From Jeotgalicoccus meleagridis (GTDB lineage: Bacteria; Bacillota; Bacilli; Staphylococcales; Salinicoccaceae), in assembly GCF_903994045.1 (NCBI RefSeq), contig NZ_CAJEWD010000008.1:822532-886531 (forward strand): 64,000 bases of DNA. Reading direction: 5' to 3'. This document shows positions 51,141-60,080 of this stretch, piece after piece. The translations under genes were made by a program, and so were the position numbers. Each line of letters opens with the position of its first letter. Position 1 is the first letter of the stretch. The notes under the pieces were generated by a model, which did no database searches, had not been told where the DNA came from, and saw nothing but the letters and a program-made list of their open reading frames with translations.

Positions 51141-52280
51141 TTATACCCATTTTGCTCTAACAAAAAGCATGAGTCCTAACATTAATAAGGTCACAAAACC
51201 TATTCCAAAAAAAGGTAGACCAAATGCGGTCGTGAAATAGCCTGCTAAGGTCGAACCTGCTACAGATCCTAGAGAAAAGTAGGAGTAGAATATGCCATTA
51301 GCCTTACCTCTCTCATGCATTTCAGAAGACTCTGCAATAATTTTGTTCATCGATGGGAAGGTCAAAGCAAAGCCAAGTCCATATATTACCATGACTACAA
51401 ATATACCTAAGGCAGAAGGAACGATTTGAATCGTAATCATACTAATACTTAGTACCAAAATACCTAAAGCAACTAAAGCTTCACTCTTATAATTAGTATA
51501 GATTCGATTAATAGGCGTTAGAAAGACCACAATTGCCGTAATACCAAAGACACTTAGCATCATGCCTGTTGCTGATGATTCAAGACCAAGTAAATCGGTT
51601 TTTATCGGCAAACCAAAAGCCAAGGTGCCTTGTGCAACCATCAAAGTAAATGATGAAATATAAGCCACATTTAGTGATGGTCTTAATAATAATTCTTTAA
51701 AAGCAGTTTGACTGTGATGACCTCTACTATCATCTGTTGTACTTTCTTTAATTGCGAAGAAGACTAGTAGTGTACCAACTACATAGGTCACTGAAAGTAT
51801 ATAATATACCATTTCATAGCTCATTGTAGAGGAGATTATACCGCCTGTTGCAGGGCCTAAAATTGCAGCAGTCCCTATAGCTGCACCGGTTAGAGCCATA
51901 GATTTACCAATTGCTGACTTTCTAGACACATCTCCGACTAAACTAAAGGCCGCTGGTGTTAAAATCCCGCTCGAAAAGCCATGTAAGGCACGCACCACTA
52001 AAAGAATAGGAATAGACGGTGTCATTGTGTAGATTAAAACAAAGAAGATTTGTAGAAACATACCGACTAGTAAAGTATTTTTGCGTCCATATTTATCCGA
52101 TAAAAAACCGCCTGCCATATTCCCCACCATATTGAATAGGGAGTACATCGCAACCACTATGCCTGCCATAAACTCGGATGCTCCGAGTTCTAAAGCGAAG
52201 GGCGTTACGATTGGTAGTTGAATAAATAGATCTAAAAAGCAGATAACGACGACTATAAATAAGATTGTTTTTGATTTCAT
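51141..52280 (-). CDS. MFS transporter (drug-efflux type)
   Basis: This 379-residue transporter has about 12 helices, the loop motif GGFLSDKYGRKNTLLVG and antiporter-type GAAIGTAAILGPATGGI in helix 5, typical for drug:H+ antiporters. AGAGGG precedes the ATG. It is the first gene of a minus-strand run with the epimerase-like, YebC and SDR genes. Substrate unknown. Confidence 0.83.
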   Translation of the reverse strand: MKSKTILFIVVVICFLDLFIQLPIVTPFALELGASEFMAGIVVAMYSLFNMVGNMAGGFLSDKYGRKNTLLVGMFLQIFFVLIYTMTPSIPILLVVRALHGFSSGILTPAAFSLVGDVSRKSAIGKSMALTGAAIGTAAILGPATGGIISSTMSYEMVYYILSVTYVVGTLLVFFAIKESTTDDSRGHHSQTAFKELLLRPSLNVAYISSFTLMVAQGTLAFGLPIKTDLLGLESSATGMMLSVFGITAIVVFLTPINRIYTNYKSEALVALGILVLSISMITIQIVPSALGIFVVMVIYGLGFALTFPSMNKIIAESSEMHERGKANGIFYSYFSLGSVAGSTLAGYFTTAFGLPFFGIGFVTLLMLGLMLFVRAKWV

Positions 52281-52328
52281 TTAATTTCCCTCTAACTATT
52301 ACATATTGCCATCTAAACAATTATAAAC

Positions 52329-52365
52329 AAAAAAAGACAAAGTCGCACGTGTACGACTTTGTCTT
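52329..52365 (-). terminator. Terminator of the dicarboxylate symporter gene
   Basis: On the minus strand AAGACAAAGTCG pairs with CGACTTTGTCTT and is followed by TTTTTG, directly after the stop at 52372. Confidence 0.88.
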
Positions 52366-52371
52366 AAGTGA

Positions 52372-53574
52372 TTATTCACTATCAACTTGGTTTTTGTTCA
52401 ATTTTTGTTCATATGCATCGATAACAGCCGCAACCGCACCATCACCAGTAACATTGGTTGCAGTTCCAAAGCTATCCTGTGCAACATATAAAGCAATCAT
52501 GAAAGCAACAGCCGCTTCATTAAAGCCAAGGTTAGTCATAAGCACACCACTTGCGGCCATAATTGCACCACCTGGAACACCTGGTGCTGCAATCATAACG
52601 ACACCAAGTAGTAAGATAACAACTAGCATTTCCCAAAGACCAGGCATATCGTAACCTGGAAGTATCGTCATTACAGCGATTGAACAGCTGACAATTGTAA
52701 TTGTAGAACCAGATAAATGGATGGTTGCACATAAAGGAATTACAAAGTCTGCAATTTTATTTCTAATTCCATTTGTTTTAGTACGCTCTAAAGTCACTGG
52801 AATCGTTGCTGCAGATGACATTGTTCCAAGCGCTGTAAAGTATGCTGGTAGCATATTTTTTAACATCGCAAATGGATTTTTCTTAATAAGTGAACCTGCC
52901 ACAGTATACTGTACAAGTAACCAAACCCAGTGCATGATAATTGCTACGAGCAGCACAACTCCAAATACTTTTAAGGTATCAAAGACTGTACCTGTTGCTG
53001 CCATACCTGCGAATACACCTGCAATGTAGAAAGGTAATATTCTAATAATTACTTTTTCAATGACAAATTCAGTGATATCTTTCCCTTGATCAAAGAATTT
53101 TATCATGAGTTCAAGTTTAAGCATATTCATGACAATACCGACGACAAATGCGAGTACTAATGCCGGTAGAATATCGATAATTGCTGGTAGTTCAAACTCA
53201 ATAAATGGTGAGAGCGCACTGCCCTCTTCAGGTACTGAAGACCCTTCTGTAATACGTGGCATAATAAATGATGCTACGGCATATGCCATAAGTCCTGCAC
53301 CTAAAGTTGAAACATAAGCCACACCGAGTGTTGCACCAACAACTTTTCCTGATCCCGTACCAATTTGAGATATCCCTGATGCAATAAAGAATAAAATAAT
53401 AAACGGTATTGTGAAGAAGATAAATGCACCTAAAATTGATTCAAGTGTAACAAACAATCTTACGATAAATTCCATGATTGCGCCTGTCGTTCCTTCTGGA
53501 CCAACTAGATAGTATAATCCACCAACAATTATACCGACGACAATACCAGCAATCAGTTTCGCTAATAGCTTCAC
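52372..53574 (-). CDS. Dicarboxylate/amino acid:cation symporter (DAACS family)
   Basis: This 400-residue symporter has eight membrane helices plus re-entrant loops. Diagnostic blocks are FTIPFIILFFIASGIS, the serine-rich loop ALGTMSSAATIPVT, DFVIPLCATIHLSGS and PGVPGGAIMAASGVL. It imports glutamate, aspartate, serine/threonine or C4-dicarboxylates with Na+ or H+. The start is GTG with AGGGGGA upstream. It is a single-gene transcript with its own terminator. Confidence 0.88.
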   Translation of the reverse strand: MKLLAKLIAGIVVGIIVGGLYYLVGPEGTTGAIMEFIVRLFVTLESILGAFIFFTIPFIILFFIASGISQIGTGSGKVVGATLGVAYVSTLGAGLMAYAVASFIMPRITEGSSVPEEGSALSPFIEFELPAIIDILPALVLAFVVGIVMNMLKLELMIKFFDQGKDITEFVIEKVIIRILPFYIAGVFAGMAATGTVFDTLKVFGVVLLVAIIMHWVWLLVQYTVAGSLIKKNPFAMLKNMLPAYFTALGTMSSAATIPVTLERTKTNGIRNKIADFVIPLCATIHLSGSTITIVSCSIAVMTILPGYDMPGLWEMLVVILLLGVVMIAAPGVPGGAIMAASGVLMTNLGFNEAAVAFMIALYVAQDSFGTATNVTGDGAVAAVIDAYEQKLNKNQVDSE

Positions 53575-53629
53575 TTGTAAATCCCCCTAAAGTTTAATTA
53601 TAGCCCTTTGAACTTGTTTATAATTCTTC

Positions 53630-54133
53630 TTAAAAAACGATTTCGTAAGCGACGTACCAATCATCTAAGTTGTCATCTAGGTTGAGTTGCCCCTTAAATT
53701 CAAAACCTAATTTCTCAAACAAGTATTGCATTGGTTTATTTTCTAAGGATGTGTCAGTATGTATACCAAGATAACCTCGCTCTTTACCCACATCTATAAT
53801 CCCTTGGATGATTTTTTGAGCAAGCCCTTGCCCTTGAAAATTAGGACTGATGGCTAACCTATGTGTGGCTAGACAATCAATTCTTGCCAGTTCCCATGGA
53901 ATATCATCATAGGCATAAGCATGATTCTCATCAGCTACAATACATCCTTTGATTACGCTCTCTTCTTCATAAACATAAAGAGAGCCATTTTTAACATCAT
54001 TTAAAAAGACCTCAGCCGTAGGATAATCAGCGCCCCACTGATAATTTCCAGCTTTGTGCATTGCAGGGATGACGCTTTTCACAATTTCCATTACCCTATC
54101 CACATCATCGCTTTTTGCTAATCTAAGTGTCAT
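53630..54133 (-). CDS. GNAT family N-acetyltransferase
   Basis: This 167-residue acetyltransferase starts MTLRLAKSDDVDRVMEIVK and has QWGADYPTAEVFLND, the acetyl-CoA loop ISPNFQGQGLAQKIIQGI and a C-terminal NKPMQYLFEKLGFEFKG. Substrate unknown. It stands alone between the symporter and a divergent small membrane protein. Confidence 0.85.
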   Translation of the reverse strand: MTLRLAKSDDVDRVMEIVKSVIPAMHKAGNYQWGADYPTAEVFLNDVKNGSLYVYEEESVIKGCIVADENHAYAYDDIPWELARIDCLATHRLAISPNFQGQGLAQKIIQGIIDVGKERGYLGIHTDTSLENKPMQYLFEKLGFEFKGQLNLDDNLDDWYVAYEIVF

Positions 54134-54242
54134 AATACATCCCTCGTTTATCTATTAAATAATTAAATTCGCTCAAGTGCTATGCATTTAATTATACATT
54201 GTTGTATACTAATTAAAAGACTAAAATGTAAGGGGTTTTATA

Positions 54243-54524
54243 ATGTTCAAATTTGACAAGAACACAGTACCGTATCACATCTCAAATCTAGTGTTCTATG
54301 TATTAACACTTGTCGCTGTAGGTTTAATTTATTACTTTGCTTTCCTACCACCTTTACTCGAAGTAACATCTGATGAATTCTTTGCAAACTTCGGTTTACG
54401 TCAAGCTGGTGGTACTGCATTCTTCTTGGTACTTGTTATCGTACCTATTTTACTTTTAATTGGAATCGTCTATCACTTATTTAGACTAATCAAACCAGTA
54501 GACAAGACAGCAGCTAACAACTAA
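54243..54524 (+). CDS. Two-helix small membrane protein
   Basis: This 93-residue protein has two helices (about 15-36 and 56-80) separated by an acidic loop (EVTSDEFFANFGLRQAGG). AAGGGG precedes the ATG and a strong terminator follows, so it is a single-gene unit. TATACT lies about 35 bases upstream. The function is unknown. Confidence 0.65.
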   Translation: MFKFDKNTVPYHISNLVFYVLTLVAVGLIYYFAFLPPLLEVTSDEFFANFGLRQAGGTAFFLVLVIVPILLLIGIVYHLFRLIKPVDKTAANN

Positions 54525-54544
54525 AATCCATGGGGATGGATGAG

Positions 54545-54576
54545 CACCCAGGAAATCACTTCCTGGGTGTCCTTTT
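54545..54576 (+). terminator. Terminator of the two-helix membrane protein gene
   Basis: CACCCAGGAA pairs with TTCCTGGGTG and is followed by TCCTTTTATTT on the plus strand. Confidence 0.82.
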
Positions 54577-55213
54577 ATTTATTTTTAAGTGTTTTATTTA
54601 AAGCAATCGTATAGTGCTTCGCTTCACGTGCACCTGCGATAGCAAAAGTATCATCAAAGATATAGTAAGGTAAGGTTTTTATCTTGTTGACCTTAGCTAA
54701 ATTGAAATCTCCGATCACTTCTTCTAAATTAATAGAAGGATCCTCTAAGAGCTCTCTAACATCTTCTTTTTCTAGTCCTCCACTAAGGGCAAGGTCTTCT
54801 AATACTTGATGGTCAGAAATGTTTTTACCTTGGCTGAAGTAGGCTTGGTAGAGTAATTCTAAAATTTCTTCACCTTTACCTTTTTCCTTAGCAAGTTTTA
54901 ATAGACGGTGCGCATCTCTCGTATTGGCAGGAATGACTTTATCCATATTAAATTCAATGTTGACCTTTTGTCCTTCTGCAACAATACGGTCTACCATATC
55001 GTGAATTTCATCGAGTGGTTGTTCATTTTTTTCTGCTAAGTAGTCATAAATATTATCTTTTGGTTCTTTAGCTCTTTGATTATCCAATTCATAACTTAAA
55101 TAATTAAGATGTATTTCTTCATCTGTCTTAAAATTACTAAGTGCTTCTTCTAAATTTTTCTTACCAATATAGCAAAACGGGCAAGCAATATCCACGTAAA
55201 TTTTGACTTCCAT
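54575..55213 (-). CDS. DsbA family oxidoreductase (FrnE-like, cytoplasmic)
   Basis: This 212-residue thioredoxin-fold protein begins MEVKIYVDIACPFCYIGKKN, with the active site CPFC and no signal peptide. FNMDKVIPANTRDAHRLLKL, AYFSQGKNISDHQVL and a C-terminal PYYIFDDTFAIAGARE mark the FrnE/2-hydroxychromene isomerase-like branch. It is likely a cytoplasmic disulfide reductase or isomerase used under stress. ATG 55213 has GAGGAGTGAGG upstream; an earlier in-frame start covers that site. Confidence 0.85.
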   Translation of the reverse strand: MEVKIYVDIACPFCYIGKKNLEEALSNFKTDEEIHLNYLSYELDNQRAKEPKDNIYDYLAEKNEQPLDEIHDMVDRIVAEGQKVNIEFNMDKVIPANTRDAHRLLKLAKEKGKGEEILELLYQAYFSQGKNISDHQVLEDLALSGGLEKEDVRELLEDPSINLEEVIGDFNLAKVNKIKTLPYYIFDDTFAIAGAREAKHYTIALNKTLKNK

Positions 55214-55346
55214 ATCCTCACTCCTCATTATTATAAATATTAACACAATTTACTTAACAAAACCGAGCCTAAATCTGTTACAATATGGTACGTAAAACTA
55301 TCAGGTGTAACCTGCAATTATATTTATGATAGGTGGAAAATTGACA

Positions 55347-56330
55347 ATGAAATATCGTGTTTTACTTTATTATCACTACGTAGACGTAGAAGATCCAGAA
55401 ACATTTGCCGCTGAGCACTTACGCTTTTGTAAAGATTTAGGACTTAAAGGTCGTATTCTAGTTGCTACTGAAGGTATCAATGGAACGGTCTCAGGAGATT
55501 ATGAGCAAACTGAGCGTTACATGGAATACATGAAAGCTCATCCTTTATTTAAAGACATGGTCTTTAAAATTGATGAAGCTGACAGTCATGCATTTAAGAA
55601 AATGTTTGTCCGTCCTCGCCCAGAACTCGTTAACTTGAGTTTGGATAAGGACATTGATCCACGTAATCAAACTGGAGAATATTTATCTCCCGAAGAATTT
55701 TATGAACAAATGCAAAGAGAAGATACAGTCGTCTTAGACGTTAGAAATATATACGAATATGATGTTGGCCATTTCCGTGGTGCGATTAAGCCGGAAGTAG
55801 AAACTTTCAGAGACACACCGGAATGGGTTAGAAATAACAGACATCTATTTGAAGGTAAAAAGATCTTAACTTATTGTACAGGTGGAATCCGCTGTGAGAA
55901 GTTCTCAGGCTGGTTAAAAGAAGAAGGCTTTGATAATGTTGCACAACTCCATGGAGGGGTTGCGACTTATTCTAAAGACCCTGTTGCTAAAGGTCAGTTA
56001 TGGGACGGTCAAATGTATGTATTTGATGAAAGATTAACAGTTCCTATCAACCAAGTAGAACATGTTGTAGTTGGTAAAGATCACTATGACGGCACACCTT
56101 GCGAACGTTATATCAATTGTGCTAACCCTGAATGTAATGCGCAAATTCTTGCTTCAGAAGAGAATCAAGCATATCACTTAGGCGGTTGTTCTATGGAATG
56201 TGCAGAGCACTCAAGAAATCGTTACATCGTTGAGCATAATTTATCTAATGAGTTTGTTAGAGAACGTATTGAAGAATTAAAGCAGTCTGATTTTAGTAAA
56301 ACAGAACCAATGCTTAGTCATAAAGGATAA
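55347..56330 (+). CDS. trhO: tRNA uridine-34 5-hydroxylase, rhodanese type
   Basis: This 327-residue TrhO (YceA/YbfQ) protein makes 5-hydroxyuridine at the wobble position of tRNA. It has an N-terminal ferredoxin-like domain with [16 protein letters not shown], a rhodanese domain with catalytic Cys 177 in [10 protein letters not shown] and a cysteine-rich C-terminus (CERYINC, NPEC, GGCSMEC). ATG 55347 was chosen since AGGTGG lies ten bases before it, inside a seven-codon upstream extension. Confidence 0.93.
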   Translation: MKYRVLLYYHYVDVEDPETFAAEHLRFCKDLGLKGRILVATEGINGTVSGDYEQTERYMEYMKAHPLFKDMVFKIDEADSHAFKKMFVRPRPELVNLSLDKDIDPRNQTGEYLSPEEFYEQMQREDTVVLDVRNIYEYDVGHFRGAIKPEVETFRDTPEWVRNNRHLFEGKKILTYCTGGIRCEKFSGWLKEEGFDNVAQLHGGVATYSKDPVAKGQLWDGQMYVFDERLTVPINQVEHVVVGKDHYDGTPCERYINCANPECNAQILASEENQAYHLGGCSMECAEHSRNRYIVEHNLSNEFVRERIEELKQSDFSKTEPMLSHKG

Positions 56331-56487
56331 AGGAACAGTCATCCTCTGGATGGCTGTTTTTTTAATAGCTAATCATACTAGTTAAGTAGGAAATAATTGT
56401 TGAATAATTCTAAAAACATGATATCATTACTTTTAATTCATAGTTTCCAAGTAGGATAGTAAAATACATAGATAGAAGGAGAATTTC

Positions 56488-57486
56488 ATGCAGTTTAGCC
56501 TATTAAATCAAAGTCCTTTACTCATTAATCACACTGTAGAAGAATCACTTCAGCACACAACGAAACTCGCTAAAATGGCTGATGAACTTGGCTATACAAG
56601 ATACTTCGTTTCAGAGCATCATAATATGGAACATGTGATTGGTACGTCTCCAGAAGTTTTAGTAACCCATTTATTAAATCACACTAAAAATATAAATATT
56701 GGTGCGGGCGGTGTTATGCTGTCCCACCATAATCCTTTCCATGTGGCTGAACAATTCCAATTAATTAGCCATCTAGCACCTGGCCGTGTGGATTTAGGAG
56801 TCGGCAAGGCGCCTGGTGGTACACCACTTGCAACAGAAGCTTTGCAACATGAACTAAGAGATGATATTGATTCTTTTAATGACCGATTTTTAAAACTAAA
56901 ATCATATATTGATGGCACTCACAACAATCGAGAACACTTAAAGATTTCTCTAGATACAGAGTCATCAAGGCCAACCATGTATTTACTTGGTAGTAGTCCC
57001 ACATCAGCTGAATTTGCAGCTAAGAATGATGTGAATTTTATCTTTGCTCATTTTATCAAAAATGACCCATCACTCTTAAAAGAAGTAGCTAAAGTGTATA
57101 AGGAAACAAATCCTAACGGTAAAGTCATTGTCGCCTTATCTGTTTTAGTTGCTGAAAGTGAAGAAGAAAAGCTTCAACTGATAAAAGAAAATGAATTATA
57201 TGTAATTACATTTGAAAATGGTAAATCTCTAAGAGTGGTTAACAAAGAGCAAGTGAACGACTTTGTAAAAACTTCAGCTGAAAAATTTGAAGTGAACAAA
57301 CAAGAGCCACACATGATTATTGGAAGTGCTGAAGAAATACTAAGAGAACTCGAGGAAATTTCTATAGAGATTGGAATCGATGAATTTATGTTCCACTTAC
57401 CAACGAATGATCACACCATACGTGAGAAAACTGTAGAAGCACTTGCGCCAATTCATACACAAAATAAAGAAAAGGCGGAAATATAA
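56488..57486 (+). CDS. Luciferase-like flavin-dependent oxidoreductase, MsnO8 type
   Basis: This 332-residue protein has the bacterial-luciferase fold: GYTRYFVSEHHNMEHVIGTS, NIGAGGVMLSHHNPFHVAEQ, LAPGRVDLGVGKAPGG and a C-terminal EFMFHLPTNDH. MsnO8-type members are FMN-dependent and often linked to sulfur or xenobiotic oxidation. AAGGAG precedes the ATG; its stop overlaps the next start by one base, so both enzymes are made together. No flavin reductase gene is adjacent. Confidence 0.87.
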   Translation: MQFSLLNQSPLLINHTVEESLQHTTKLAKMADELGYTRYFVSEHHNMEHVIGTSPEVLVTHLLNHTKNINIGAGGVMLSHHNPFHVAEQFQLISHLAPGRVDLGVGKAPGGTPLATEALQHELRDDIDSFNDRFLKLKSYIDGTHNNREHLKISLDTESSRPTMYLLGSSPTSAEFAAKNDVNFIFAHFIKNDPSLLKEVAKVYKETNPNGKVIVALSVLVAESEEEKLQLIKENELYVITFENGKSLRVVNKEQVNDFVKTSAEKFEVNKQEPHMIIGSAEEILRELEEISIEIGIDEFMFHLPTNDHTIREKTVEALAPIHTQNKEKAEI

Positions 57487-58793
57487 TGACTAAAAAAGTA
57501 AAATTCGGAGTTATGTTAAATGGACCAGGTGGCCATATGAATGCCTGGAGAAGTGAAGATGTGCCAGAAGATGCAAGTATCAATTTTGATTTCTTAAAAA
57601 GTGTAAGTAAAAAAGCTGAAGATGCTGCCTTCTCATTTTTATTTGTAGCTGATGGCTTATATATTAATGATAAATCTATTCCACATTTTCTCAGTCGCTT
57701 TGAACCCCTAACTCTCTTAGCAGCTTTAGCTCCAATCACATCTAAGATTGGTTTAGTGGGTACAGTATCAACCTCTTACAGTGAACCTTACACTATTGCA
57801 CGTCAACTTATGTCGATTGACCATGTATCAGGCGGACGCGCTGGTTGGAATGTTGTCACTTCACCACTAGAAGGCAGTGCTAAAAATTTTAGTAAGGATA
57901 AACACCCTGAACACAGCCTTCGCTACGACATTGCAGATGAACACCTTCAAGTCGTTCAAGGACTATGGGATTCATATGAAGATGATGCGTTCACTCGTGA
58001 TAAAGAAAGTGGTCAGTATTTCAATAAAGAAAAGATGCACGAATTAAACTTCCAAGGGGACTTTTTCAATATTGCAGGTCCTTTAAATATAGAGCGCTCA
58101 CCACAAGGTCAACCCATTATCTTTCAAGCTGGTGCCTCACCTAAAGGCTCTCGATTCGCAGCCCGCCACGCAGATGCTGTGTTTACCAATGCGAGCACTT
58201 TAGAACATGCCAAAGAAACATATAGAGACTTAAAACAAAAAGCAATCGACAGTGGTAGAAAGCCTGAAGATATTAAAGTCTTTCCTACCCTTCAGCCTAT
58301 TGTTGGTAAAGATCAAGAAGAAGTTCGTTCTCGCTATGAATATCTTAAAAATCTAGTGACGATTGATGAAGCCCTCGCCTATTTAGGCCGCTATTTCGAT
58401 CACCATGACTTCAGTCAATACGATGTTGATGCCACCTTCCCAGAACTTGGAGATGTTGGCAAGAACAGCTTTAGATCTACTACAGATGAAATTAAAAAGC
58501 GCGCCAAAGAAAACAATTTAACGCTTAGACAAGTCGCTATGGAAGAAACGACTAGAGAAAGTGCCTTTATGGGTACATATGAAGAAATTGCTGTTCAAAT
58601 TATTGAGTGGATTGATAACGATGCAGCAGACGGTTTCGTCTTAATCCCACATGTCTTCGGTCAAATATTTGAAGACTTTATTGATAAAGTGATACCAATT
58701 TTAGTCGAACGTGGATACTATGAGACTGACTACAGTGGTCAGACACTCCGTGATGAACTCGGTTTAAAATTCAAAGAAAATAGATATCAGTAA
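57486..58793 (+). CDS. NtaA/SnaA/DmoA family FMN-dependent monooxygenase
   Basis: This 435-residue monooxygenase has the family pattern LNGPGGHMNAWR, SRFEPLTLLAALAPITSKIG, VSTSYSEPYTIARQLMSIDH, GGRAGWNVVTS and QPIIFQAGASPKGSRFAARH. Relatives cleave nitrilotriacetate, dimethyl sulfide or sulfonates using FMNH2. It is translationally coupled to the MsnO8-like protein. An approximate dyad, TTTCCAAGTAGGA, lies about 45 bases upstream of the operon and could be a regulator site. Confidence 0.9.
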   Translation: MTKKVKFGVMLNGPGGHMNAWRSEDVPEDASINFDFLKSVSKKAEDAAFSFLFVADGLYINDKSIPHFLSRFEPLTLLAALAPITSKIGLVGTVSTSYSEPYTIARQLMSIDHVSGGRAGWNVVTSPLEGSAKNFSKDKHPEHSLRYDIADEHLQVVQGLWDSYEDDAFTRDKESGQYFNKEKMHELNFQGDFFNIAGPLNIERSPQGQPIIFQAGASPKGSRFAARHADAVFTNASTLEHAKETYRDLKQKAIDSGRKPEDIKVFPTLQPIVGKDQEEVRSRYEYLKNLVTIDEALAYLGRYFDHHDFSQYDVDATFPELGDVGKNSFRSTTDEIKKRAKENNLTLRQVAMEETTRESAFMGTYEEIAVQIIEWIDNDAADGFVLIPHVFGQIFEDFIDKVIPILVERGYYETDYSGQTLRDELGLKFKENRYQ

Positions 58794-58795
58794 TC

Positions 58796-58830
58796 AAAAA
58801 AAGGCTTGAATCATAAGATTCAAGCCTTTC
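58796..58830. terminator. Terminator shared by monooxygenase and cell wall hydrolase genes
   Basis: AAGGCTTGAATC pairs with GATTCAAGCCTT; A-rich left and T-rich right flanks allow use from both sides. Confidence 0.85.
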
Positions 58831-58847
58831 TCTATATCATATTTATA

Positions 58848-59804
58848 TTAGAATCTGTAGTAACCGTCAACGTGACCGTGTACGTATGATACTGCACGCT
58901 GTCCAACGCCTTCTGATGGGTTAAGTGCATCTACCATTTGTCCGTTACCAATGTAAACACCAACGTGTGAGTAGTTATTGAAGAATACTAGATCTCCAGG
59001 TTGTGGGCTAGATACTTGTGTACCAGCTGCTTGTTGACCGTAAGTCGTTCTAGGAATATCTTTACCGTTGAATGCCTTCATGAACTGTTGTGTGAATGCT
59101 GAACAGTCTACTGCTGTTGCAGAGTTTCCACCATATACATAGCTCTTACCAGCTGCTAGTGATTGTGCAATTGATGCTGCGTTACCACCAGAAACTTGTG
59201 GTTCAGCTGCTGGAGCTGCATTTGGTTGATCAACTTCTTCTGTTTCTTCTACTTCTTCAACAGCAGGAGCCGCTTCAACTTCTTGAACTTCTTCTACCTC
59301 TTCAACTTCTTCTACTTCCCCAACAGCAGGAGCTTCTTGTACTTCTTCAACTTCAGTTGTTTCTTCTACTGCAGGTGCTGCTTCAGCTTGACCTTGGTCA
59401 CCTGCAACTGAAATTGTTTTACCAACGAAGATTAGATCTGTTGATAAGTTGTTCCATTCTTGTAGGTCACTTACTGTAACGTTGAATTGGTTAGCGATAG
59501 AGAATAAAGTATCGCCTGCTTCGATTGTGTATGTAGTCGCATCCGTTGCAACTTCTTTAGTTTCTTCTGTAGGTGCTGGAGCGTTTTTCACTTCTCCATC
59601 AATTTTAAGAACATCTCCAGGGAAGATAAGGTCTGAAGTTAAGTTATTAAGTGATTTTACTTCCTCAACTGTTTTACCTGCTTCTGAAGAAAGACTCCAA
59701 AGCGTATCTCCTGAATCTACTGTGATTTCTGATGCTGATATGTTAGCTGCAGCTACTGCTGATAAAGCTGTTAGAGATGCCGCAGAGATAATAGTTTTTT
59801 TCAT
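58848..59804 (-). CDS. Secreted LysM-NlpC/P60 peptidoglycan hydrolase
   Basis: This 318-residue wall hydrolase has a signal peptide (residues 1-25, ending NISASE), LysM domains at about 27-68 and 91-133, a repetitive Glu/Val/Ala/Pro linker (about 142-205, built from EVEEV and APAVEE units) and an NlpC/P60 domain with Cys 234 (VDCSAFTQ), His 280 (YSHVGVYIG) and a polar third residue near Asn 295. It cleaves D-glutamyl-diamino acid or similar stem peptide bonds. A WalR-type box lies about 100 bases upstream, which fits control by the essential WalRK system. Confidence 0.92.
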   Translation of the reverse strand: MKKTIISAASLTALSAVAAANISASEITVDSGDTLWSLSSEAGKTVEEVKSLNNLTSDLIFPGDVLKIDGEVKNAPAPTEETKEVATDATTYTIEAGDTLFSIANQFNVTVSDLQEWNNLSTDLIFVGKTISVAGDQGQAEAAPAVEETTEVEEVQEAPAVGEVEEVEEVEEVQEVEAAPAVEEVEETEEVDQPNAAPAAEPQVSGGNAASIAQSLAAGKSYVYGGNSATAVDCSAFTQQFMKAFNGKDIPRTTYGQQAAGTQVSSPQPGDLVFFNNYSHVGVYIGNGQMVDALNPSEGVGQRAVSYVHGHVDGYYRF

Positions 59805-59902
59805 TATATTTTTTCCTCCATAATTTCGGAATATGTATTTGATGCATAACTCATCTTTTCCACGAGTATTACTATAGCACAGCTATCCATGAAATTGGTG
59901 AT

Positions 59903-59919
59903 TGTAATTGACTTGTAAT
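59903..59919 (+). promoter_or_regulatory. WalR (YycF) box upstream of the LysM-NlpC/P60 gene
   Basis: The plus strand reads TGTAAT-TGACT-TGTAAT, an exact TGTWAH-N5-TGTWAH direct repeat, about 100-115 bases before the hydrolase ATG and in reverse orientation to it. WalR boxes of this form precede autolysin genes in staphylococci. Confidence 0.7.
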
Positions 59920-59989
59920 ATAAGTGAAAAGTGCTTGAACCATCCAGTTTAACGATGTCATATTCACTTTTTACTTAAATAATGATTAA

Positions 59990-60026
59990 AACCTTCAATC
60001 CCTTGATACTATTGGGATTGAAGGTT
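59990..60026 (-). terminator. Terminator of the GntP-family permease gene
   Basis: On the minus strand AACCTTCAATCCC pairs with GGGATTGAAGGTT and is followed by TTAATC. The stem is long but the T-run is short. Confidence 0.65.
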
Positions 60027-60080
60027 GCAAAATTGACACTTAATAAGTTGCTGAGAATTTCTGTAATACAAGAGTAATAA

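Noticed and set aside
59096-59479. A Leu/Gln-rich plus-strand frame opposite the LysM hydrolase
   Set aside because: It is the antisense reading of the Glu/Val repeat linker, with no ribosome binding site or promoter.
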